Assembly: GCA_002293855.1 (NCBI GenBank)
Contig: DBEB01000051.1
Location: 6,920-44,714, forward strand
Length of the DNA: 37,795 bases
Reading direction: 5' to 3'
DNA from: Candidatus Falkowbacteria bacterium UBA917
Lineage (GTDB): Bacteria; Patescibacteriota; Patescibacteriia; Patescibacteriales; Patescibacteriaceae
Shown here: positions 6,813 through 14,399 of the stretch, in pieces
Layout of the letters: every line of letters starts with the position of its first letter
Numbering within the stretch: the stretch's first letter is position 1
Notes under the pieces: model-generated
The model's input: the letters and a program-made list of their open reading frames with translations, nothing else
Database searches by the model: none
What the model was told of the DNA's origin: nothing
Program-made: the position numbers and the translations under genes

Positions 6813-8300
6813 ATGATTAAAATAAATGGACAATCAATTTTGCAGTTGCTTTTGCTAGTTGGTATTACTGCTTCGTGGTGGTCACTGGCTGGTGCGACAA
6901 CAACAAATCCTGGTCATCCTTGGTCACAGATAGGTGATGGTTATTTTTTGGCGACTGGTCCGACTGTGCCGAGGGTTTATACCTTTCCTAATGCTGATAC
7001 TTCAGTTTTGACGACAGCAGAACTGGTCTCGGTTAGTCAGGGTGGTATAGGCACATCGAGTGTAAGTGGAGTACTTTTGGCTGGGGGTACTGGCACTAGT
7101 CCGCTAGTTGCGACTACTGCTCCTAGCGGTGTATTGGTGGATAACAACAGTAGTCAAACTTTGACTAATAAGACGATTGATATAACTAAATTTTATGGCT
7201 ACGGAGTGGAGGATTATGAGGGTTATACCGGTTATTATGGTGGCTTACTTAAGTCTAATGGCACAAAATTTGTCAGAATGAATCTAGGTTCAGCTTTGCA
7301 AGTTTTGCGGACTAATGCGACTTCGAGTAATTTGGAATGGGTTAATAATCCTAGCGGCCCAGCTGGGTCTAATCAGGAGTTACAGTATAATAATGCTGGT
7401 AGCCTAGGGTCAACTAGTAGTCTGACTTGGGACAATAGCAATAGAAATTTGAAATTAGCCGGGGTGTTAGCTCTGCCGACTAGCAGTGACCCTAGTACAG
7501 CTAGTACCGGAAGCTTGAAGTTGGTTAATAACAAGATTGGTAATCGTGAATTTCTCAAAGTAGCGACTCGTTGGTCGGGTGATCAATATACTGTTCAACA
7601 GTCCTTGTTTCAAAATTTTTTTATAATGTTTGCCAGTGGAAGTAGCGCTACTATGACTAATATTGGTGCCAATATAACTTCTAATGGCACGCTTTCTCAC
7701 CCTACGGCTACCGAAGTGACTGGTATCATGACTAACTTTGTGACCGCAGCGACTATGACCTCAACAGCTGGTTTGTATAATTCGGTGTCGATGTTTTATC
7801 GTGGTTCAACGTCTGGGATTAACGGCTTTTTTATGTTTACTAGAGTCTATTTCCCTGACAATAACTATAATCAGTCAGGAGCTAGTACTGGTAGCCGGAT
7901 TTTTGCGGGTTTAGCCTCGGGTGGAATTGCAAACTGGGCTATTTCTGATAATCCATCTGGTCATGCGATTGGCTTTAGTCGCAATTCAACTGACGGTGGT
8001 CGTCAGGATAGTAATTGGACGATGATTAGCAAAGATAATAGTACTTTATCTTTATCAACGACTACCATGGGTTTTGCAACTTCAACTGTGTATGACCTGT
8101 ATTTGTATTGTCCGCCACAGGCCACTGAGATTGCTTGGCGAATTGATAATTTGGCAACCGGGACTAGTAGTGAAGGGATTGTTAATCAGAATTTACCAGG
8201 AGCATCAAATTCGATGCAAGCTGGGTTTAATCTAGGAACTCTAAATGCTGTGGCTAGAAATGTGCGGGCTCAAAAATTTTATGTGGAAGTGCCTAGATAG
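6813..8300 (+). CDS. Secreted tail-fibre-like protein, paralogue 2
   Basis: About 495 residues. I prefer the ATG at 6813 because AGGA at 6801-6804 lies eight bases before it; an in-frame ATG at 6804 overlaps that site. A signal peptide (ILQLLLLVGITASWW...LAGA) leads to T-T-N-P-G-H-P-W-S-Q-I-G-D-G. It has the clearest phage-fibre motifs of the three: VSQGGIGTSS and SSQTLTNKTID. The blocks LEWVNNP, LQYNNAGSLG, SSLTWD, YDLYLYCPP, WRIDNLATGTSSEG and FYVEVPR match its neighbours in order. The central region is Ser/Thr/Asn-rich and varies most between paralogues. It lies 35 bases after paralogue 1 and 2 bases before paralogue 3. Confidence 0.72.
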   Translation: MIKINGQSILQLLLLVGITASWWSLAGATTTNPGHPWSQIGDGYFLATGPTVPRVYTFPNADTSVLTTAELVSVSQGGIGTSSVSGVLLAGGTGTSPLVATTAPSGVLVDNNSSQTLTNKTIDITKFYGYGVEDYEGYTGYYGGLLKSNGTKFVRMNLGSALQVLRTNATSSNLEWVNNPSGPAGSNQELQYNNAGSLGSTSSLTWDNSNRNLKLAGVLALPTSSDPSTASTGSLKLVNNKIGNREFLKVATRWSGDQYTVQQSLFQNFFIMFASGSSATMTNIGANITSNGTLSHPTATEVTGIMTNFVTAATMTSTAGLYNSVSMFYRGSTSGINGFFMFTRVYFPDNNYNQSGASTGSRIFAGLASGGIANWAISDNPSGHAIGFSRNSTDGGRQDSNWTMISKDNSTLSLSTTTMGFATSTVYDLYLYCPPQATEIAWRIDNLATGTSSEGIVNQNLPGASNSMQAGFNLGTLNAVARNVRAQKFYVEVPR

Positions 8301-8302
8301 AT

Positions 8303-9763
8303 ATGTTTAAAAAAAATCTGGTTAAATTAAAAAATTATACCATGCCCCTAGCATTGCTCGCTGGAGTCTTGTTGTCGCTGTGGTCGGTGTCGTATGCTAG
8401 TAGTAATCCTGGGCACTCATGGCTAGAAGTAGGAGATGGCAAGTTTGTGGCGACTGGCCCGACAGCGCTTAGGACTTATAGCTTCCCTGACGCTTCGGCA
8501 AAGGTGCTTAGTACCAGTACGCCGGTAACGATTGCTCAGGGTGGTACTGGAGCCACTTTTCTGAGTCCTGCTGGTTATGTAGTGGTCAGTAACGGTAGTG
8601 TTTTTAGTCTTAAAGCAACTGCTGGAACTGGTTTGCTGCTTGGTGACACTGCTACGCAAACCCTAAGTCATACAGTTGATGTGTGGAATAATTCGACGAC
8701 TGATACAGGTATCATGGCGGGAGATCTTTTTAAATCTAATGGTAGTAAATTTGTGCGTTTTGCCACTACGACAGCACTAAGTTATGTCAAGGTTAATGCT
8801 GCTGGGACTGATCTGGAGTGGGCGACTCTTGATCCGATCGCTGGCTCTAGTGGTGAGCTCCAGTATAATAGCGGTGGAGCTAGTTGGGGAGCGACTTCTA
8901 GCCTAGCTATCAGTGGTAATGTTTTGACAGTTGATAAGGTCTTGACTTTGAGTACGACTACTTTACCAACAGTGGCGGCGACTGGCACAGTCAAGTTGTT
9001 TAATCGTCAAATAGCTAGTCGAGAAATGTTAAAATTTAGGACAAGTGAGAGTTCTGACTATAGTGTTTTGCAGCCGAGTTTGTTTGCTAATTATTTTTGC
9101 TTGATACGTCCCACCACTATTGGTACATATAATTCTCTAGGTTGTCCGGTTGCTAGTAATGGCACTCTTTCGTTTTCTGCTACTGATCTCTACGGCAGTA
9201 CTACTAATGCTACCTTCAATGCTACTGCTAGCTATGTTTATTCTTCGTCATTAAATTTTATCAGAGGGACGACGGCGGTTGGCCAGAATGGCTTTTTTTA
9301 CTTTGCGAGAATCGGTTTCCCTGATTCTAGTTATAGTAATAGCTCTGGAGTGCGATTGATTTTTGGTATGACTGATCAGTCGACTAATGCTTCGTGCGGT
9401 TCGGATAACGTCACTAACCAAGACATGATTGCTTTTAATTATAGTACTGCTCTCAATGCTAATTGGCGGGTGGCGGCTGATGATGGCTCAGCTAGTACGC
9501 CCACCTATGTAGATACCGGAGTGCTTTTTACAAATAGCTCGACCTATGATATGTATCTTTATGCTCCGCCTTATCCGGATATTTCTAATATCTACTGGCG
9601 TATAGATAATATTACTAATGGAACGAGTACAGCTGAAGGAGTGGCGACTACTCAGCTGCCTGGGGCTTCGGTGTTTCTCTATAATGTAGCCTGCGCTGAT
9701 TCACTCAATGCTGTGACTAGAAATTTCCGATTTGTGACAATGTATGCTGAAGTGCCAAAATAG
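8303..9763 (+). CDS. Secreted tail-fibre-like protein, paralogue 3
   Basis: 486 residues, starting 2 bases after the previous stop. A signal peptide (MPLALLAGVLLSLWSVSYA) is followed by S-S-N-P-G-H-S-W-L-E-V-G-D-G. The tail-fibre motif is IAQGGTGAT. The LTNKTID block is changed to L-S-H-T-V-D. Then come LEWATLD, LQYNSGG, SVLQPSLF, NGFFYFARIGFPD, YDMYLYAPP, IYWRIDNITNGTS and MYAEVPK. Several cysteines in the C-terminal half are absent from paralogue 2. It is the last gene of the operon; a terminator follows 60 bases later. The three proteins keep the same length and block order, so they are old tandem duplicates under selection rather than decaying copies. Confidence 0.72.
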   Translation: MFKKNLVKLKNYTMPLALLAGVLLSLWSVSYASSNPGHSWLEVGDGKFVATGPTALRTYSFPDASAKVLSTSTPVTIAQGGTGATFLSPAGYVVVSNGSVFSLKATAGTGLLLGDTATQTLSHTVDVWNNSTTDTGIMAGDLFKSNGSKFVRFATTTALSYVKVNAAGTDLEWATLDPIAGSSGELQYNSGGASWGATSSLAISGNVLTVDKVLTLSTTTLPTVAATGTVKLFNRQIASREMLKFRTSESSDYSVLQPSLFANYFCLIRPTTIGTYNSLGCPVASNGTLSFSATDLYGSTTNATFNATASYVYSSSLNFIRGTTAVGQNGFFYFARIGFPDSSYSNSSGVRLIFGMTDQSTNASCGSDNVTNQDMIAFNYSTALNANWRVAADDGSASTPTYVDTGVLFTNSSTYDMYLYAPPYPDISNIYWRIDNITNGTSTAEGVATTQLPGASVFLYNVACADSLNAVTRNFRFVTMYAEVPK

Positions 9764-9793
9764 TTTGAATTTGCTAGCTATAATTGCTTAACT

Positions 9794-9822
9794 TTGGAAA
9801 AAATAGCTATCTTTGCTAGAAT
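9794..9822 (+). promoter_or_regulatory. Candidate promoter for the gene at 9887, overlapping a terminator
   Basis: TTGGAA (9794-9799), 17-base spacer, TAGAAT (9817-9822). The start site would fall near 9829, inside the left arm of the terminator hairpin, so transcripts from here would not form that hairpin. Confidence 0.4.
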
Positions 9823-9851
9823 AAAGCGGTAATAAGTTTTACCGCTTTTTT
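9823..9851 (+). terminator. Rho-independent terminator of the tail-fibre-like operon
   Basis: AAAGCGGTAA (9823-9832) pairs with TTACCGCTTT (9839-9848), with a short loop, followed by T to 9851. This is a strong, near-perfect hairpin. Confidence 0.85.
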
Positions 9852-9886
9852 GTTGGTTGGCTTTTTGTTGATAGATAAAATAAATC

Positions 9887-10906
9887 ATGACTCAGTTGTG
9901 GCGAAAAATTATTAAGGTGACTTGGCTGGAGTGGCGGGTGGCGCTGACGGCGCTTTTGTTTGTGGCTTTGGCGCTAGCGATTATGCCGATGCAGACAGAG
10001 GCGACTTTGAATTGTAGTATTGCGACGACTTGTACAGCACCAAATCTAACTTGGCTCCGTATGGAGTCGAGTACCAACTCGCATGTGGCGATCGGGACTT
10101 CGACCGATTATGGTAATCTGGTTTGCTGTGATCATATCAGTACCCTGACTAGTACTTGCAGTGGTTCGGGAGTTATCAACAAGATTATTAACCTCTCCTC
10201 GACTACCAATGCTCATGTCGAGAGCTCGTCACTGGCAAATTACTCAGTGCCGGCTTGTTTGCGCGTAGCGACGGGTGGCTATGTCTCGTCGACAGTGCAG
10301 ATGACGGACTGTAGTGGTTATGAGGAGACGATTGCCTCGATGCCGTCAACGACTAATGCACATATGGGTGGTCCGAGTGACTATATTTACAAGATCTGTG
10401 CGAGTGCGGGGGCACCGCCGCAGGCACTAACTTTTAATATTTATTGGAACAATAGTCTGTCTTTTGGAACTCTGAGTCCAACCAAGACTCGCTACATAGA
10501 TAGTGATGGTAATGGGACGGATACAAATACATCTGGCAACTCCTTGGCCGTATCTACCAATGCTACTTATGGTTATACGATCAGCGTCAAAGGGGCGACT
10601 CTGACTTCGGGAGCTAATACTATAGCGGCGATTGGAGCAAGTCCGGCAGCTCTGGCAATAGGTACTAGTCAGTTTGGTATAGCGGTTGATGATTCGGGGA
10701 CCGGTGCTGCTCTGGCGCCGTATATTCTTGCTTCTGGTTTTGGGTATGCGGCGACTGCAAGTACTACTAGTAATATCGTTAGCGTCAGTGTCGGTAACGG
10801 TGTGACCGAGAGTTATGGTATTTATTATATAGCTAACATTGCTCCGTCTACGCCGCCTGGTAATTATTCGACGGTGCTGACTTATGTGGTGACGGCTAAC
10901 TACTAA
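9887..10906 (+). CDS. Secreted protein with three TNxH repeats and a WxL-like C-terminal domain
   Basis: 339 residues. A hydrophobic segment at about 18-36 (ALTALLFVALALAIMP) acts as signal peptide, ending near M-Q-T-E-A. Residues ~50-170 hold three imperfect repeats of roughly 45 residues with S-S-T-N-S-H-V, S-S-T-T-N-A-H-V and P-S-T-T-N-A-H-M, each followed by a Tyr and Cys. These regular cysteines may form disulfides outside the cell. Residues ~185-339 resemble the C-terminal domain of the next two proteins: L-S-F-G-T-L, NATYGYTISVKGATLTSG, QFGIAVDD and a closing YIANI...GNYSTVLTYVVTANY. The order recalls WxL domains with Tyr in place of the Trp. Family call tentative; secretion is well supported. 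Confidence 0.62.
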   Translation: MTQLWRKIIKVTWLEWRVALTALLFVALALAIMPMQTEATLNCSIATTCTAPNLTWLRMESSTNSHVAIGTSTDYGNLVCCDHISTLTSTCSGSGVINKIINLSSTTNAHVESSSLANYSVPACLRVATGGYVSSTVQMTDCSGYEETIASMPSTTNAHMGGPSDYIYKICASAGAPPQALTFNIYWNNSLSFGTLSPTKTRYIDSDGNGTDTNTSGNSLAVSTNATYGYTISVKGATLTSGANTIAAIGASPAALAIGTSQFGIAVDDSGTGAALAPYILASGFGYAATASTTSNIVSVSVGNGVTESYGIYYIANIAPSTPPGNYSTVLTYVVTANY

Positions 10907-10907
10907 T

Positions 10908-10939
10908 ATCAATTATCAATTTACAATTATCAATTAACA
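10908..10939. repeat. AT-rich ACAATTATCAATT repeat
   Basis: Tandem variants of ATCAATT, ACAATT and AACA directly after a stop codon. The same kind of string occurs at 12108-12129, 23241-23273 and 29320-29355, always between genes. Confidence 0.6.
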
Positions 10940-11001
10940 GGGTGTGGATAATAAAATTTAAAAAACTAATCGTGTAATTATTGGAATATTGATAATAACT
11001 C

Positions 11002-11030
11002 TTGTTGACTAGGCGCGAAAATGTTATAAT
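11002..11030 (+). promoter_or_regulatory. Promoter of the WxL-like gene at 11049
   Basis: TTGTTG (11002-11007), 17-base spacer, consensus TATAAT (11025-11030). The ATG lies 18 bases after the -10 box. A TTGACT at 11005 is also present but gives too short a spacer (14). Confidence 0.65.
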
Positions 11031-11048
11031 GAGAGAGATTTATTTTTT

Positions 11049-12110
11049 ATGAATAGAAAACTAAAGTCGCTATTTGCTTCTTTGCTGGTTTTATCAGTCA
11101 TTTCTCCCTACTTAGCGGTGCGCGCCGCTACTATTAGTAGTGCTCAGGATATTTTATCCACAGTGACAGCTTCGACGGTGGCCAATCATGAGATTTATTT
11201 TGTTTCTCCAACTGGTGCAGCGCTAAACAGTGATATAGTTTTGACTTTTACAGGCATGACGACAACTGGTGTAGCTTTTGGTGATGTGGATATTGCAACT
11301 GGAGACAGTGGTAACTGTAGTACTGCTACTTTTACTGAGCGAACAGTGGCGTCTTCAGCGGGAGCGGCGGCTTGGGGAGTGTCTAACTCTAACCCAGCTA
11401 TCACACTATCGGCTCCGACCTCTGGTGCGGGTGCCCTATCAGCTGGTAACTGTATTAGAATCAAGATCGGTACAAATGCTAGTACAGGTACAGCTGGTAC
11501 CAATCAAATTACCAATGGTACGGTTGGTCTGAAGACTATTACTATCAATGGATCCTTTGGTGACTCGGGTGAAATATCGGTTTATTTTATCAGTAATGAT
11601 CAAGTGTCGATTACAGCGACGGTGCCACAGGCGATGACCTTTAGCATTTCTGATAATACCATTGGTTTTGGGACTTTGACTTCTGCCAATGTCCGCTTTG
11701 CCTCTGGTGATGCTTCAGGCGCAACGACACCAGTAGTAGCTCATGACCTGAGAGCTTCGACCAATGCTAATAACGGCTATACGATCACGGTCAAAGGTTA
11801 TAGTCTAACATCGGGTGGTAATAGTATTACGCCGATTGGTGGTACTAACAGCTCTATCGCGAGTGGCACTGAACAGTTTGGTGTTAGATTTGCGGCGACT
11901 GGTAGCGGTAGTGGCGTGGTGAGTGCTCCTTATTCAGCGAGTGGCTATGCTTATGCGGCTACTACTAATACTACTAGTTTGATTGCTTCGTCGACTGCGC
12001 CGTCGGATACGAATTATTACAACGCGACCTATATTGCTAATATTTCATCGATTACTGAGTCTGGTTCTTATAGTACGGCTCTGACCTATGTGGCGACGGC
12101 TAACTATTAA
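11049..12110 (+). CDS. Secreted two-domain protein with WxL-like C-terminal domain, copy 1
   Basis: 353 residues. Signal peptide M-N-R-K-L-K-S then a hydrophobic core, cleaved after V-R-A before A-T-I-S-S-A. Domain 1 (about 30-195) is a beta-rich Thr/Ser/Gly domain with two cysteines (GNCSTATF and GNCIRIKIG), possibly one disulfide. Domain 2 (about 200-353) has IGFGTLTSANVRF, NANNGYTITVKGYSLTSG, EQFGVRF, GYAYAATT and YIANIS...GSYSTALTYVATANY, close to the neighbour downstream and to the gene at 9887. I read domain 2 as WxL-like, from the G-Y-T-I-T-V block and the final G-x-Y-x-x-x-L-T-Y block. A DUF916-like gene nearby supports this. No membrane anchor or sortase signal, so attachment must be indirect. 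Confidence 0.68.
   Translation: MNRKLKSLFASLLVLSVISPYLAVRAATISSAQDILSTVTASTVANHEIYFVSPTGAALNSDIVLTFTGMTTTGVAFGDVDIATGDSGNCSTATFTERTVASSAGAAAWGVSNSNPAITLSAPTSGAGALSAGNCIRIKIGTNASTGTAGTNQITNGTVGLKTITINGSFGDSGEISVYFISNDQVSITATVPQAMTFSISDNTIGFGTLTSANVRFASGDASGATTPVVAHDLRASTNANNGYTITVKGYSLTSGGNSITPIGGTNSSIASGTEQFGVRFAATGSGSGVVSAPYSASGYAYAATTNTTSLIASSTAPSDTNYYNATYIANISSITESGSYSTALTYVATANY
11172..11580 (+). repeat. Long direct repeat, copy 1 (domain 1 of the WxL-like pair)
   Basis: Aligns without gaps to 12378-12786 at an offset of 1206 bases. I counted 28 mismatches in 409 positions (~93% identity), with the densest differences at the 3' end. The flanking parts of both genes are much more diverged. 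Confidence 0.85.
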
Positions 12111-12145
12111 CAATTTACAATTATTATAGTGTAAAGAGGAGAGAG

Positions 12146-12170
12146 AACTCGGCTAAGCTTGAGTTTTTTT
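12146..12170 (+). terminator. Rho-independent terminator after WxL-like copy 1
   Basis: AACTC (12146-12150) pairs with GAGTT, extended by two G-T pairs, and is followed by seven T to 12170. It sits 36 bases after the stop codon. Confidence 0.6.
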
Positions 12171-12172
12171 GT

Positions 12173-12201
12173 TTGTAGGACTGGTTAAATTGTGATATTA
12201 T
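12173..12201 (+). promoter_or_regulatory. Weak candidate promoter for WxL-like copy 2
   Basis: TTGTAG (12173-12178), 17-base spacer, TATTAT (12196-12201), directly after the terminator. If real, translation cannot begin at the GTG at 12192, which supports the start at 12249-12252. Confidence 0.35.
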
Positions 12202-12251
12202 TATTTGTAATAGTGAAATCACTAGCTTTTGTAATTTGTCTAGAATTTGTG

Positions 12252-13313
12252 TTGACGAAACTAAGAAACAACCTAATAGCACTCTGTCTACTAGCTTTGC
12301 TAGTGGTGACGATCTCGACTAGTAGTCGGGCAGCGACGATCAGCAGTGCCAGTGATACCTTGTCGACTGTGAAGGCCTCGACGGTGGCCAATCACGAGAT
12401 TTATTTTGTCTCTCCAACTGGTGCAGCGCTAAACAGTGATATAGTTTTGACTTTTACTGGTTTCACTACAACTGGTGTAGCTTTTGGTGATGTGGATATT
12501 GCAACTGGAGACAGTGGTAACTGTAGTACTGCTACTTTTACTGAGAGGACAGTGGCGTCTTCAGCGGGAGCGGCGGCTTGGGGAGTGTCTAACTCTAACC
12601 CAGCTATCACCCTATCGACTCCGACCTCTGGTGCGGGTGCCTTATCGGCCGGTAACTGTATTAGAATCAAGATCGGTACCAATGCTAGTACGGGTACAGC
12701 TGGTACCAATCAAATTACTAATGGTACAGCGGGTCTGAAGACTATTACTATCAACGGATCTTTTGGTGATAGTGGTGACATCTCGGTCTATCTACTGGCT
12801 GATGATGGGGTGGCGGTGAGTGCTAGTGTGATTCAGTCAATTAGTTTTAGTATTTCTGATAATACGATTGGTTTTGGTGATTTGACCATCGCTAATAATC
12901 GTTATGCCAATGGTGCTACCACAGGATCGGATAGCTTGGTAACGGCTCATAATCTACAGGCGGGTACAAATGCTTCTGGTGGTTATGTGATAACTTTGCA
13001 GGGCTCAACACTGACTAGTGGCACTAGTACAATCAGTGCGATTGGGGCGACGAATACTGCTATAGCGACTGGTACTGAGCAGTTTGGCGTGCGCTATGAT
13101 GCGAGTGGTGGTGATGGAGCAGTAAGCGCTCCCTATGCAGCCAGTGGCTTTGCTTACGCGGCGACAGCGTCTACGACTAGTCAGATTGCTTCGTCGACTG
13201 GTCCGAGTTTGACGACGACTTATAACGCGACTTACATTGCTAATATCTCACCGACGACGGAGTCGGGGACTTATACAACTGCTTTGACTTATGTGGCGAC
13301 AGCAACATATTAA
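12252..13313 (+). CDS. Secreted two-domain protein with WxL-like C-terminal domain, copy 2
   Basis: About 353 residues from the TTG at 12252. The frame is open further up (GTG at 12249 and 12192), but 12252 gives M-T-K-L-R-N-N and a normal signal peptide (LIALCLLALLVVTISTSS-R-A) matching copy 1 in length. Domain 1 is almost identical to that of copy 1, at DNA level too (12378-12786). Domain 2 keeps the layout (IGFGDLTIANNRY, GGYVITLQGSTLTSG, EQFGVRYDASG, FAYAATAST, YIANIS...GTYTTALTYVATATY) but differs far more. So the pair has a nearly fixed N-terminal module and a variable C-terminal one. Role inferred: a secreted wall-associated protein working with the DUF916-like product downstream. Confidence 0.68.
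   Translation: MTKLRNNLIALCLLALLVVTISTSSRAATISSASDTLSTVKASTVANHEIYFVSPTGAALNSDIVLTFTGFTTTGVAFGDVDIATGDSGNCSTATFTERTVASSAGAAAWGVSNSNPAITLSTPTSGAGALSAGNCIRIKIGTNASTGTAGTNQITNGTAGLKTITINGSFGDSGDISVYLLADDGVAVSASVIQSISFSISDNTIGFGDLTIANNRYANGATTGSDSLVTAHNLQAGTNASGGYVITLQGSTLTSGTSTISAIGATNTAIATGTEQFGVRYDASGGDGAVSAPYAASGFAYAATASTTSQIASSTGPSLTTTYNATYIANISPTTESGTYTTALTYVATATY
12378..12786 (+). repeat. Long direct repeat, copy 2 (domain 1 of the WxL-like pair)
   Basis: Partner of 11172-11580. The 1206-base offset is a multiple of three, so the reading frame is kept and unequal crossover between copies would give an in-frame fused gene. Confidence 0.85.
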
Positions 13314-13430
13314 GCCTTATTTTATGCGTAATTTTAGCTTGACCAGCAGTAGTGGCTATGATAGATTTTTAATGAGTGACTCTGTGCAAAGGCCTCGTTT
13401 TGAGCTGTTTGTAGAGTTGTTATCGCTAGT

Positions 13431-14387
13431 ATGAAAAAGATTATTTTAGTCATTGTAATGTTGATTCTTTGGCCTTCTCTAGAGGCTCGAGCTTTGACTG
13501 TGTCACCGGCTAGGATTGAACTAACTGCTGATCCTGGTACAGTGGTAGCTGATAAGTTTCTGGCTATCAATGAGCAGAGTGAAGCGCAGACTTATTATTT
13601 ATCAGTAGAAAACTTTACTTCACAAGGTGAGGGTGGCACACCGTCCTTTGTGGCTGAGAAACAGGGGCTTGCTGCTTGGACAGAAACTCCTAAGGAAATT
13701 GTAATTGGTCCGGATAAAGAAATTAATATACCGTTTAATATTAATGTCCCAAGTGATGTTGATCACGGTGGTTATTTTGCAGCGATTTTTTTGAATACTA
13801 ATCCACCATCAACCGAGGCTGACAATCAAGTGTCAGTTGGTGCCAAGGTAGGTGTACTGATTTTTATTAGAGTAGGTGACAATATCAAAGAGGACGCTGG
13901 TGTAGTAGAGTTTAAAACTACTAATAGTCGCAAGTGGTTTGATGCTCTGCCCGTAAACTTTACGTATCGTTTTCGTAATAGTGGAGCTGATCGTGTGAAG
14001 CCTCAAGGCGAAATCAGAATTAATAATTGGTGGGGGGCTAAGAAAATTAACATTAATGCTAATCCGCAGCAGGGTAATATTTTGCCACAAAGTATTCGTA
14101 AATATGACATTAAGTGGGGTGAAGACGATCAAGGCTCTAAATCTTTTTGGAATAAAGTGAAATATCAATTTAGTCATTTTGCCTTTGGTCGTTATGAGGC
14201 GACCTTGGTTTTGACCTATGGCTCGGCTAATATGGCGGCTAGTAGCCAAGTAGTGTTATGGATTATACCTTGGCAGTTGCTCAGCTTGGTTTTGGGAGCG
14301 TTATTAATCCTATTTTTTGGTGGTGGATTCTTGTTGAAGCGTTACAATAATTGGGTGATTAAGCAGGCACGTGCTTCGCTTAGATAA
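13431..14387 (+). CDS. DUF916 / WxL-interacting-like membrane protein
   Basis: 318 residues. Signal peptide M-K-K-I-I-L-V... ending near E-A-R-A. The mature start L-T-V-S-P-A-R-I-E-L and the following D-P-G, Y-Y-L-S-V-E-N-F and W-T-E-T-P-K blocks match the peptidoglycan-binding half of DUF916 (WxLIP) proteins. A second beta domain spans ~150-265, and a C-terminal membrane helix (about 278-303, LLSLVLGALLILFFGGGFLL) is followed by a basic tail. In Firmicutes such proteins anchor WxL-domain proteins at the wall and are encoded beside them, as here. It is the first gene of a four-gene operon, 12 bases before the dockerin gene. Family call fairly firm; partner choice inferred. Confidence 0.75.
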   Translation: MKKIILVIVMLILWPSLEARALTVSPARIELTADPGTVVADKFLAINEQSEAQTYYLSVENFTSQGEGGTPSFVAEKQGLAAWTETPKEIVIGPDKEINIPFNINVPSDVDHGGYFAAIFLNTNPPSTEADNQVSVGAKVGVLIFIRVGDNIKEDAGVVEFKTTNSRKWFDALPVNFTYRFRNSGADRVKPQGEIRINNWWGAKKININANPQQGNILPQSIRKYDIKWGEDDQGSKSFWNKVKYQFSHFAFGRYEATLVLTYGSANMAASSQVVLWIIPWQLLSLVLGALLILFFGGGFLLKRYNNWVIKQARASLR

Positions 14388-14399
14388 TAAGATTTTATC

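Noticed and set aside
3576..9763. Prophage or phage tail module
   Set aside because: Only fibre-like motifs are present, each behind a signal peptide. No terminase, capsid, portal, baseplate, lysis or integrase gene is seen.
11278..12738. Paired open frames in other frames within the two WxL-like genes (for example 11278-11532 and 12484-12738, and minus-strand 11195-11503 and 12401-12709)
   Set aside because: They are conserved only because the underlying DNA block is duplicated. The main frame has signal peptides and clear paralogues.
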